DNA from: Pseudomonadota bacterium
GTDB lineage: Bacteria > SAR324 > NAC60-12
Length of the DNA: 5,500 bases
Direction of reading: 5' to 3'
Assembly (NCBI GenBank): GCA_014381795.1
Contig: JACNKY010000290.1
Coordinates: forward strand, 1 to 5,500
A program made the translations under genes and the position numbers. The notes under the pieces are model-generated. The model was not told where the DNA came from. It saw only the letters and a list, made by a program, of their open reading frames with translations, and searched no databases. Shown one piece after another: positions 1 through 5,500 of this stretch (the stretch's first letter is position 1; each line of letters opens with the position of its first letter).

Positions 1-1192
1 AATCATAATAGCTGTAGGAAAATACTCCTGACGGATCCAAATGACGTTTAAGCCTTTGAGTCAATGAATAACCGCTGGCAACACCGAAATCACCCAAATC
101 CTGCAGTGAATTTTTTGCATTAGCACTGACCCAACGCAGTTTGCTGTCAGGATGAACTAAAGCGGATTTTATTTTTTCAAGATACTGAAGTTGTTCTCTT
201 CTGTCACTGCATTCGTGCATAAAATGAATATCACCGCCGATCGGATGAATGAGTATTTTGAAATTTTCTTTGCTGAATTGTTCAAAAGGAAAGTTTAAAA
301 TATTTTCTGTAGCAGCAGTCATGAACACATGAAAATGCGATTCCGGCATTTCCATGACATCACGTATTACAGATAAAAAACCCTCAAACCTGTTTTCTCC
401 GGGTGTGAATTTTTGTCCTGAAAATGATTCCCCATCAGCAAGTACAGTAAGATTTTTTCCAAAAACACTAATGATTTCATTTTCAATGCGATTTCGGTTT
501 GGCTCGTTTCCGGAATATCCTAAGCCTAAATTCCAGTTTGAACCTACTGTAGAAACTGCCTGAATCCAGTCCAGCGGAATTCTGCGTTTGTGAAGTTCAG
601 CTACTTGAGACAACCATGATGCTGAGTTAAAAACCCCAAACATTCCGTGAGCTTCGACAGGTTTTGGCATTACTTTAAAGTTGACCGCGGTGATGATTCC
701 CAAACCGCCCTGGCTTCCGAGCATCATCCGTGTCAGGTCGTATCCGGAAACGTTTTTTACAACCTTTCCGCCGGCATGAACTATTTGGCCTTTACCGTTT
801 ATGTATTCGATACCAATAATGCAGTCACGTAATCCGCCCATATTCATACGGTTCGGTCCAAAATCATTGCAGGCCACTACCGAGCCAACAGAGGAATCTG
901 GGAACCACGGATTTACAGGCAGTTGCATACTACGTTCTCCCAGCAATTCCTGGAGTGTTCTGATACTCATACCTGATTCCACACCAACAACCATGTCCTC
1001 CGGATCAAAAAAACGTGTTGCGTTAAGGTTCTTCAACGAAAGGAGGTCACTGGAATTTGCAGTAGATTTTCCAGAATTTGCGTTCACAAAACGTGTACCA
1101 TTTCCGCAAATCCGGAATGCCTGCTTTGTCTCAATGCGGTTTGAAACCCAATTTTGAATTTCCTCAAGTGAGCATGCTTCAAAAGTACTCAT
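1..1192 (-). CDS. glcE: Glycolate oxidase FAD-binding subunit GlcE (partial, C-terminal end off the window)
   Basis: This is the second FAD-domain subunit of the glycolate dehydrogenase complex (GlcDEF), which oxidises glycolate to glyoxylate at the inner membrane and passes electrons on through the Fe-S subunit. The frame is open from the ATG at 1192 to the window edge, giving 397 residues without a stop. The family signature is clear. Residues 26-35 (AFRICGNGTR) match the N-terminal nucleotide-binding strand. Residues 92-122 (PVNPWFP...SVGSVVACNDFGPNRMNMGGLRD) and 141-166 (GGKVVKNVSGYDLTRMMLGSQGGLGI) match the GlcE FAD-binding core. The last visible residues, LDPSGVFSYSYYD, resemble the usual family C-terminus, so only a few codons are probably missing. 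At about 400 residues it is somewhat longer than E. coli GlcE (about 350). The start overlaps the end of glcD by 14 bases (1179-1192), and an AGGA ribosome site lies 8 bases upstream (1201-1204), so translation is probably coupled. A general FAD-binding oxidase subunit is the only real alternative. Confidence 0.9.
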   Translation of the reverse strand, partial: MSTFEACSLEEIQNWVSNRIETKQAFRICGNGTRFVNANSGKSTANSSDLLSLKNLNATRFFDPEDMVVGVESGMSIRTLQELLGERSMQLPVNPWFPDSSVGSVVACNDFGPNRMNMGGLRDCIIGIEYINGKGQIVHAGGKVVKNVSGYDLTRMMLGSQGGLGIITAVNFKVMPKPVEAHGMFGVFNSASWLSQVAELHKRRIPLDWIQAVSTVGSNWNLGLGYSGNEPNRNRIENEIISVFGKNLTVLADGESFSGQKFTPGENRFEGFLSVIRDVMEMPESHFHVFMTAATENILNFPFEQFSKENFKILIHPIGGDIHFMHECSDRREQLQYLEKIKSALVHPDSKLRWVSANAKNSLQDLGDFGVASGYSLTQRLKRHLDPSGVFSYSYYD

Positions 1193-2669
1193 AATGCAAT
1201 TCCTGATTTTGAGGCAACCATCTTGGGTTTATTGAGTGCCAAAATCTGTTGAGGAGGAGTCCCACTTTTTGATTCTGCGCAACGTCCTGCTGCGGAAAAA
1301 TCTTGCCTGGATTGAGTAAATTTTCCGGATTGAATAATACACGCACATTTTGCATATTATCGAGTGAATTTGCCGAATATAGTTCGCTCATCCATTCCGC
1401 TTTTTCAATACCAATTCCGTGTTCTCCTGAAAGAGTACCGCCGTGTCTAATACATGATGATAATATTTCTTCGCCAATCGCATGTGCTTTTTCAACCTCT
1501 TGCGGTTTTTCATAATCATAGAGAATAAGCGGATGCAAATTTCCATCACCTGCATGAAAAACATTGGCCACAGTCAAACCGTGTCTTTTACCAATTGCGG
1601 CTATTTCATCCAGCACTTCCGGAAGTTTACTGCGTGGGATTACTCCGTCCTGGACATAATAACTTGGTGAAATTTGACCGATTGCGCCAAACGCTTCTTT
1701 GCGAGCACGCCAGATTTTAGCTCGTTCAACTTCATCACTGGCGCGGTTGACAGTGGTTGCTCCGGACTCTTTGAGTAATTTTTCAACAACCTGCGCTTCC
1801 TTTTCAAGACCGTCTGACAATCCGTCCAGTTCAACAATCAGCACAGCTTCAGCATCCAGCGGAAAACCCGGCTTGAGCGCTTTTTCAACGGCAGAGATCA
1901 TTATTTTATCCAGCATTTCCATGGCCGCAGGAATAATACCGTGACCAATGATACTTGAAACAGATTCACAAGCGTCACGAACTGATTTATAGATTCCCAG
2001 CAGCGTTACCGCTTTTTCAGGATTAGCCGTCAGCCGGCAAATTATTTTGGTGATAATTCCAAATGTACCTTCAGAACCCGTCACTAAACCCAACAAATCC
2101 GGCCCTGGCAGTCCGAAATGATTAGCCCCAAGTGTTACGAGTTCTCCGTCAGCTAATACCATTTCTAAACCAAGAACATGATTGACGGTCACGCCGTATT
2201 TTAAAGTATGAGGACCACCTGAGTTTTCAGCGACATTCCCGCCTATTGTGCAGGCTTTTTGAGATGATGGATCAGGAGCATAATGATAACCTTCTGCATT
2301 GACATGCTCTGTAATACGTAAATTAATCACACCTGGTCCGACAGTGATTGTACGGTTAATCAAGTCAACTTCATGTACTTCCTTGAAACGTGCCATTTCG
2401 ATAATGACGCTTCCGTCCTGAGGAATTGCTCCGCCGGAAAGACCTGTTCCGGCACCTCGTGCGATAAAACTGATTTTGTGCTGATGGAGTAATTTAACAA
2501 CAGAGACCAATTCCTGAACTATTCCCGGGAAGAGCACACCCATCGGTGGAGCGGTGTAAAGAGTCAGTCCATCACAACGGTAAGTGTAGAGGGTTACCGG
2601 ATCATCCTTGACCCACTCTTTCCCGATAATCCTAACGCATTCTCCGCGGATATTTGCTTCAAATGGCAT
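1179..2669 (-). CDS. glcD: Glycolate oxidase catalytic FAD subunit GlcD
   Basis: This is the FAD-linked catalytic subunit of glycolate dehydrogenase, a member of the VAO/PCMH flavoprotein family. It converts glycolate to glyoxylate, and D-lactate may be an alternative substrate. The 496-residue protein is complete. The FAD-binding half shows PPMGVLFPG (41-49), ARGAGTGLSGGA (70-81), the PDPSS...TIGGNVAENSGGPHTLKYG block (132-159) and DLLGLVTGSEGTFGII (191-206). The C-terminal FAD-oxidase half carries the typical HAGDGNLHP (372-380) and SGEHGIGIEK (414-423) motifs and the usual LFNPENLLNPGKIFP ending (445-459). A further 37 residues follow this ending, so the protein has a tail that many GlcD proteins lack. 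The ATG is well supported by AAAGGAG at 2674-2680, four bases upstream. glcE follows with a 14-base overlap. A promoter and a possible operator lie just upstream. A D-lactate dehydrogenase of the same family cannot be excluded on sequence alone, but the adjacent glcE favours GlcD. Confidence 0.94.
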   Translation of the reverse strand: MPFEANIRGECVRIIGKEWVKDDPVTLYTYRCDGLTLYTAPPMGVLFPGIVQELVSVVKLLHQHKISFIARGAGTGLSGGAIPQDGSVIIEMARFKEVHEVDLINRTITVGPGVINLRITEHVNAEGYHYAPDPSSQKACTIGGNVAENSGGPHTLKYGVTVNHVLGLEMVLADGELVTLGANHFGLPGPDLLGLVTGSEGTFGIITKIICRLTANPEKAVTLLGIYKSVRDACESVSSIIGHGIIPAAMEMLDKIMISAVEKALKPGFPLDAEAVLIVELDGLSDGLEKEAQVVEKLLKESGATTVNRASDEVERAKIWRARKEAFGAIGQISPSYYVQDGVIPRSKLPEVLDEIAAIGKRHGLTVANVFHAGDGNLHPLILYDYEKPQEVEKAHAIGEEILSSCIRHGGTLSGEHGIGIEKAEWMSELYSANSLDNMQNVRVLFNPENLLNPGKIFPQQDVAQNQKVGLLLNRFWHSINPRWLPQNQELHYEYF

Positions 2670-2673
2670 TTTT

Positions 2674-2680
2674 CTCCTTT
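2674..2680 (-). promoter_or_regulatory. Ribosome binding site of glcD
   Basis: On the minus strand this reads AAAGGAG, four bases before the ATG at 2669. It is the strongest Shine-Dalgarno sequence in the window and fixes the glcD start. Confidence 0.8.
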
Positions 2681-2703
2681 CAATATTTTCCCATTTTTCA
2701 AAT

Positions 2704-2733
2704 GTATTAACTTCTTCTGTAAATCTCTGTCAA
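2704..2733 (-). promoter_or_regulatory. Sigma-70-type promoter for glcDE
   Basis: On the minus strand a perfect -35 box TTGACA (2733-2728) is followed, after an 18-base spacer, by TAATAC (2709-2704), a moderate -10 box. Transcription would start near 2697 and give a leader of about 28 bases that contains the glcD ribosome site. The -35 box lies within the palindrome at 2726-2738. The -35 match is seen directly; promoter activity is inferred. Confidence 0.55.
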
Positions 2734-2738
2734 ACAGA
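2726..2738. promoter_or_regulatory. Palindromic operator candidate over the glcDE -35 box (GntR/FadR-like)
   Basis: TCTGT-CAA-ACAGA is a perfect inverted repeat with a three-base centre. It contains the core TGT-N3-ACA, which resembles operators of FadR-subfamily GntR regulators such as LldR and GlcC, known regulators of lactate and glycolate oxidation genes. It covers the TTGACA box of the proposed glcDE promoter, a position that would suit repression relieved by a hydroxyacid ligand. No regulator gene is in the window, so the assignment rests on the motif and its position only. Confidence 0.4.
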
Positions 2739-2778
2739 TTCCCACCGAAAACTAGCATAATTTTATATGTTGCAGCAA

Positions 2779-2802
2779 AATTGAGTAAAGAATAACTCAA
2801 TT
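2779..2802. repeat. Inverted repeat, 8-bp arms and 8-bp centre
   Basis: AATTGAGT (2779-2786) and ACTCAATT (2795-2802) are perfect inverse complements around an 8-base AT-rich centre. No gene ends here and no T-tract follows, so it is not a likely terminator. It could be a protein-binding site in the divergent promoter region. The repeat is seen directly; its function is unknown. Confidence 0.5.
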
Positions 2803-2814
2803 CCCGTATTCAAT

Positions 2815-2873
2815 CAAGTGGTTAAATAGTCTTACCAATTAACAAATTTACCGAAAATTAACGAAAACACTTG
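2815..2873. repeat. Nested inverted and direct repeats upstream of the recombinase gene
   Basis: Outer arms CAAGTG (2815-2820) and CACTTG (2868-2873) are inverse complements. Inside them are two related direct copies: TTACC then AATTAAC then AAA (2832-2846), and TTACC then AATTAAC then GAAA (2848-2866). Their AATTAAC cores are 19 bases apart. The arrangement resembles a multi-site binding region such as those used by serine recombinases or regulators, but each unit is short and AT-rich, so chance is a real possibility. Confidence 0.35.
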
Positions 2874-2999
2874 ACCATTAGCCGGAGAAAATAGAGGATT
2901 CTAGCCAAGCTTAGCTGTTTTAACTACCACCTTTCTGTAGACTGTCACTAAAAATTTATATTTCCAACCCAACCATAAATAAACTACGATAAAAAATAA

Positions 3000-3104
3000 A
3001 TGATCATTAAAGCAATCCGTTTACAACGCCGTTTTGAAAAAGTTGCAGAGCAAATTTCTAAATTAGTCAATAAAAAGCTGAACTTTCTTCTTAAAGTAAA
3101 ATGA
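3000..3104 (+). CDS. Possible 34-residue basic peptide, coupled to the recombinase gene
   Basis: An ATG at 3000 opens a 34-codon frame ending in the TGA at 3102-3104. This stop shares bases with the recombinase ATG at 3101 in an ATGA overlap, the usual geometry of translational coupling. The peptide is strongly basic (ten Lys/Arg against two Glu). Its spaced hydrophobic residues (I6, F12, V15, I19, L22, L27) suggest an amphipathic helix. There is no clear Shine-Dalgarno sequence and I recognise no family. It may be a real small protein, a leader peptide that delivers ribosomes to the recombinase start, the remains of a longer gene, or chance. The main support is the ATGA junction together with the weak ribosome site of the next gene. 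Confidence 0.3.
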   Translation: MIIKAIRLQRRFEKVAEQISKLVNKKLNFLLKVK

Positions 3105-3814
3105 GTATTTACGGATATATCCGTTTGAACAGTCACCGTCCAACTCCGAAAGATTTAGGACTAAGAGAACAGGCCAGAGTTATTCGAACGTGGTCCGAAG
3201 AGCAGGGTCTGGAGGTCCGCAAAATTTTCCGTGACACTGAATCCAGTAGCGCCAGTCTTGAATTACCCAACCTAAAAAAGCTGATTTCATTAATTGAAGA
3301 GGGAAAAGTCAGAGTACTCGTTGTTGCGCGATTAGACCGCTTTACAAGGACAATCCGTCTCCATCAACAGTTGCTTAATTTATTTGCAGAACACAAAATC
3401 CGTTTTATTTCTCTCGCGGAAGGTCTGGATTCAAAAACTAAAAGCGGTAAAAAAGTTTTGGAAGCGATCGCTATAATGGCACTTTGGGACGCAAAATTAA
3501 TTCCGGACCGTACCCGTGACATGATTGTACGCAAACGCGAACTTGGGGAGCGTGTTGGACATGCGCCGTTTGGTTACACATATCAAAAAAAACGTCTCAC
3601 TCCTTTAACAAAAGAGTTGAGCATTGCTGAGATCATCAGAGAAAAACGCGAGCTAGAGAATTTCAGCTATCACAAAATAGCCAAGTTTCTCAATAGCCAA
3701 CGTCTGCGTGCCAAACGCGGTGGGCGCTGGTATGCGGAAACTATCAAATGCATTTGTGAAAATCCGCTCTACGAACGTTCCTCTTCCTCAGGAAAAGGCA
3801 CTGTTTCACGATAA
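3101..3814 (+). CDS. Serine recombinase-like protein, short and with a degenerate active site
   Basis: The 237-residue protein has a resolvase-type N-terminal domain (about 1-140) and a Recombinase domain (about 155-225; APFGYTY at 155-161, FLNSQRLRAKRGGRW at 196-210, ENPLY at 220-224). Such enzymes cut and rejoin DNA through a serine that attacks the phosphate. Here the start reads YGYIRLNS (4-11) where the family has Y-x-R-V-S-T, so the catalytic serine position is Asn10. The arginine usual before the conserved proline (SG...RP) is Leu55, and the usual ER before I-x-x-RT is Ala131-Lys132. Arg8 and the DRFTR motif (79-83) remain. The fold therefore seems kept but catalysis doubtful; Ser11 could conceivably substitute. 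It is shorter than large serine recombinases, with no zinc ribbon or coiled-coil region after the Recombinase domain. An in-frame TAA nine bases upstream fixes the ATG; the ribosome site is weak. Its last 46 bases overlap the convergent acetyltransferase gene. Confidence 0.82.
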   Translation: MSIYGYIRLNSHRPTPKDLGLREQARVIRTWSEEQGLEVRKIFRDTESSSASLELPNLKKLISLIEEGKVRVLVVARLDRFTRTIRLHQQLLNLFAEHKIRFISLAEGLDSKTKSGKKVLEAIAIMALWDAKLIPDRTRDMIVRKRELGERVGHAPFGYTYQKKRLTPLTKELSIAEIIREKRELENFSYHKIAKFLNSQRLRAKRGGRWYAETIKCICENPLYERSSSSGKGTVSR

Positions 3815-4932
3815 GGTGAATGAGGTCTGAACTCTTCAATACCTCTACTGATCGCCTGTTTTTCTTCTTCCAAAAATTTAGCAATTGAATTGCGGAATCC
3901 TGGATGTTGTAGCCAATGTGCACTGTAGGTAAGTTCTGGAAGGAATCCACGCTGAATTTTGTGTTCTCCCTGAGCTCCTGCTTCAAACAAGCTGATTCCA
4001 TGGCGGATTGAATATTCTATCGGTTGATAGTAACATAACTCAAAATGCAAACTACGATAGTTTCGGTTACAGCCCCAGTAGCGTCCATACAAACAATTAC
4101 CTTTTTTAAAATTGATTGTTCCTGCTACACATTCTCCTTCTGCATAAGCCAAGATCAGCACCATACGTTCGCGCATTTTCGTATAAAGACGCTGAAAAAA
4201 GTCTGCTGATAAATACGATTGCCCCCATTTTTTATCAGTTGTAGAGAGGTAAAAATGGAACATCTTGTTTATATGCTCTGGAAGTATCGCTTCACCTTCA
4301 AGCACTTCCACGTTGATCATTTGCTGCTCTATTTGACGTCGTTCCCGTAAAATTTCCTTCCGGCGTTTACCTTTTAAGGTTGTTAAGAAATCAGCAAAAT
4401 CACGATAATTATTGTTTTTCCAATGGAACTGAAAACTGTGTCGGATGAGGAATTCCATTGCAGTAAAAGCCGGCAACTCTTCTGCTGTGATGAATAAAAA
4501 ATGGAGAGATGTACACTGTCTGTCGCGCATACTGGCTAAGGCTCCTTCCAGCAGTTGCTTGCGGACATTTTCCGTATCTGCGTCAGGATGCACAAGCAGT
4601 TTACCACCTGTTGCAGGCGTGAAAGGAATTGCTGAAACAAGTTTTGGATAGTAATTCAGACCATGCTGTTCATAAGCTTTCGCCCAGCCCCAGTCAAAAA
4701 TATACTCACCATAACTATTGTTTTTTTCGTACAGACAAAGTGCGCCTTGCAGCTGTTGGTTTTCCCACAAAGTCAAATGACACGGTTGCCATCCGGATTC
4801 CTCACCAACGCAGGAACTTTCTTCAAGAGCAGCCAAAAAAGCATGCTCCGAAAAAGGGAATTCGCTTCCGGATAATGAATTCCATTGCGTGGGTGAAACT
4901 GCTTTTATGTTAGTTTCAGATCTGAGCTGCAC
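3769..4932 (-). CDS. COG3146/DUF482 family GNAT-like N-acetyltransferase
   Basis: This 387-residue protein belongs to the COG3146 (DUF482) family, which has a GNAT/FemAB-like fold and is loosely linked to peptidoglycan-related acyl transfer; its substrate is not established. It looks complete. Family blocks are the N-terminal PFSEHAFLAALEESSCVG (26-43), SGWQPCHL (46-53), SYGEYIFDWGWAKAYE (73-88), YYPKLVSAIPFTPATGGKLLV (94-114), the central Lys/Arg-rich LKGKRRKEILRERR (186-199), and the C-terminal LHFELCYYQPIEY (295-307), FEAGAQGEHKIQRGFLPE (316-333) and HSPYR (371-375). Beyond HSPYR there is a short acidic tail, PFPEEEERS, encoded by DNA that also encodes the recombinase C-terminus on the other strand. 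The start is a GTG at 4932 with no visible ribosome site; no better in-frame start lies before the first family block, and an in-frame TAA stands upstream. The DUF3426-type gene lies 90 bases upstream on the same strand. No transmembrane segment is evident. Confidence 0.88.
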   Translation of the reverse strand: MQLRSETNIKAVSPTQWNSLSGSEFPFSEHAFLAALEESSCVGEESGWQPCHLTLWENQQLQGALCLYEKNNSYGEYIFDWGWAKAYEQHGLNYYPKLVSAIPFTPATGGKLLVHPDADTENVRKQLLEGALASMRDRQCTSLHFLFITAEELPAFTAMEFLIRHSFQFHWKNNNYRDFADFLTTLKGKRRKEILRERRQIEQQMINVEVLEGEAILPEHINKMFHFYLSTTDKKWGQSYLSADFFQRLYTKMRERMVLILAYAEGECVAGTINFKKGNCLYGRYWGCNRNYRSLHFELCYYQPIEYSIRHGISLFEAGAQGEHKIQRGFLPELTYSAHWLQHPGFRNSIAKFLEEEKQAISRGIEEFRPHSPYRETVPFPEEEERS

Positions 4933-4939
4933 AACTTTT

Positions 4940-4969
4940 GATATAGAGAGGGTGAAACCGGAATGTGAA
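4940..4969 (-). promoter_or_regulatory. Possible promoter giving a leaderless acetyltransferase transcript
   Basis: On the minus strand TTCACA (4969-4964; one mismatch from TTGACA) is followed after 18 bases by TATATC (4945-4940; four of six matches to TATAAT). Only seven bases separate this box from the GTG start at 4932, so transcription would begin at or next to the start codon. That would explain the missing ribosome site. The boxes are weak and the idea is an inference. Confidence 0.33.
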
Positions 4970-5022
4970 ATTTAGCTGTAAAGTCGGGAAAATTTGGTAT
5001 TAATGAAAAGCAGATTCCATTG

Positions 5023-5500
5023 TTACTGGAGGTCGGACGCACGGACATAAACAAGCTTGTTCTTGCGCACATAACTAACTATTTGTAATGAGGTTCGTTT
5101 GATGGAAGAAACATCCTTGAAAAACACGACTTGAAAAGGCACTTCCTGATCTTGGGTAACGCTAGTCATTAATGATATTTTTTGTGCTTCAGTTTCTGCA
5201 TTTGCATTAAGCAACTTCAAATCACCGGAGTGACGCAGAGACTTGATATCCATAGGACTCAACGTTCCCAATTGTTCATCTGAGAGTACAACTCCAGCAA
5301 AAGTAAAGTGGCTGGAAATCATTTGTTGCTCTGAGTCAAAAGCAAATGCCTTTAACTGGATTTTTTCTACCTGATCGGACTCAAAATAAGTATTTCTGAT
5401 TGAACCTTCTACCACAAATAAAGGAAGCCGGTTATAACCGTTTTCTACTTTTCTTGCTTCAAACTCACCGATAAACTCTAACTGATGTATGTTACCACTC
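5023..5500 (-). CDS. DUF3426-type protein, C-terminal part (5' end off the window)
   Basis: The frame is open from the right edge to a TAA at 5025-5023, giving 158 residues. A GTG at 5415 could be mistaken for the start, but the reading frame runs on upstream of it with coding-like residues (HQLEFIGEFEARKVENGYNRLPLFVVEG), so the gene is cut by the window. The visible part matches the DUF3426 pattern: LFVVEGSIRN (27-36), a beta-strand run ending in a small-residue FTFAGVVLSDEQLGTLSPMDI (65-85), an asparagine- and alanine-rich stretch, then EVPFQVVFFKD (119-129) and a final strand LQIVSYVR. Family members usually have an N-terminal zinc ribbon (MJ0042 type) and one transmembrane segment, with this domain outside the membrane; neither can be checked here. 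The function is unknown. It lies 90 bases upstream of the acetyltransferase on the same strand, with no clear terminator between, so partial co-transcription is possible. Confidence 0.68.
   Translation of the reverse strand, partial: SGNIHQLEFIGEFEARKVENGYNRLPLFVVEGSIRNTYFESDQVEKIQLKAFAFDSEQQMISSHFTFAGVVLSDEQLGTLSPMDIKSLRHSGDLKLLNANAETEAQKISLMTSVTQDQEVPFQVVFFKDVSSIKRTSLQIVSYVRKNKLVYVRASDLQ

Larger units (their letters stand above)
2670..2999. other. Intergenic region between divergent glcDE and the recombinase unit
   Basis: This 330-base AT-rich stretch contains no convincing gene. The part next to glcD holds its ribosome site, promoter and palindrome. The middle (2779-2873) carries a cluster of inverted and direct repeats, listed separately. 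A 14-base near-palindrome with one mismatched pair, AGCCAAGCTTAGCT, lies at 2903-2916. On the plus strand TATATT at 2957-2962 could be a -10 box for the recombinase unit, but no good -35 box stands at the right distance, so I do not call a promoter there. Confidence 0.6.

Noticed and set aside
354..1157. Three plus-strand open frames (354-563, 647-832, 801-1157)
   Set aside because: They lie antisense to the continuous GlcE frame, have no family resemblance and no ribosome sites; they are shadows of glcE.
2594..2800. Minus-strand 68-codon open frame spanning the glcD start and promoter
   Set aside because: It overlaps the glcD start in another frame and would be read through the glcDE promoter region; there is no ribosome site or family pattern.
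2871..2900. TTGACC at 2871-2876 as a -35 box for the recombinase
   Set aside because: No sequence resembling a -10 box lies 16-18 bases downstream, and the start codons are more than 100 bases away.
3744..4001. Minus-strand 85-codon open frame overlapping the recombinase end
   Set aside because: It is an alternative frame inside the well-supported acetyltransferase gene and has no recognisable protein pattern.
4451..4892. GAATTCCATTGC occurs twice (near 4451 and 4879)
   Set aside because: The two copies are read in different frames within the acetyltransferase gene (AMEF and QWNS) and have no shared flanks, so it is most likely coincidence.
4933..5022. Intrinsic terminator between the DUF3426-type gene and the acetyltransferase
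   Set aside because: I found no GC-rich stem followed by a T-tract on the minus strand in this gap.
5415..5415. GTG at 5415 as the start of the DUF3426-type gene
   Set aside because: The frame stays open to the window edge upstream and the DUF3426 pattern begins before this codon, so it is an internal valine codon of a partial gene.

Overview
The window comes from a bacterial chromosome of moderate to low GC. It holds four main genes plus one possible very small one. A glycolate-oxidase operon, a COG3146-type acetyltransferase and a DUF3426-type protein together fit a Gram-negative bacterium, most likely proteobacterial in the broad sense (deltaproteobacteria or SAR324-like would fit). This placement is an inference from gene families and base composition, not from a marker gene.

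Layout: (1) Positions 1-2669, minus strand: glcD (2669..1179) followed by glcE (1192 running off the left edge). They overlap by 14 bases and encode the two FAD-domain subunits of glycolate oxidase. The Fe-S subunit gene glcF is not in the window; if the operon is conventional it lies beyond position 1. (2) Positions 2670-2999: a 330-base intergenic region between divergent transcription units. On the glcD side it has a good promoter whose -35 box sits inside a TCTGT-CAA-ACAGA palindrome, which resembles a GntR/FadR-family operator. Further up it has a cluster of inverted and direct repeats. (3) Positions 3000-3814, plus strand: a possible 34-codon ORF whose stop overlaps (ATGA) the start of a 237-residue serine-recombinase-like gene. 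The recombinase keeps its fold motifs and its Recombinase domain but lacks the usual catalytic serine and several other active-site residues. (4) Positions 3769-4932, minus strand: a complete COG3146/DUF482 GNAT-like acetyltransferase, convergent with the recombinase and overlapping its 3' end by 46 bases. (5) Positions 5023-5500, minus strand: the C-terminal part of a DUF3426-type protein that continues off the right edge.

The glycolate genes form a clear functional unit: glycolate to glyoxylate, with electrons passed to the respiratory chain. The recombinase-like gene sits as a separate plus-strand insertion between two minus-strand units. Its short C-terminus ends inside the acetyltransferase tail, so it may be an old mobile-element remnant or a domesticated DNA-binding protein. 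It is the most unusual part of the window. I see no tRNA, rRNA, CRISPR array, insertion-sequence ends or convincing intrinsic terminator.
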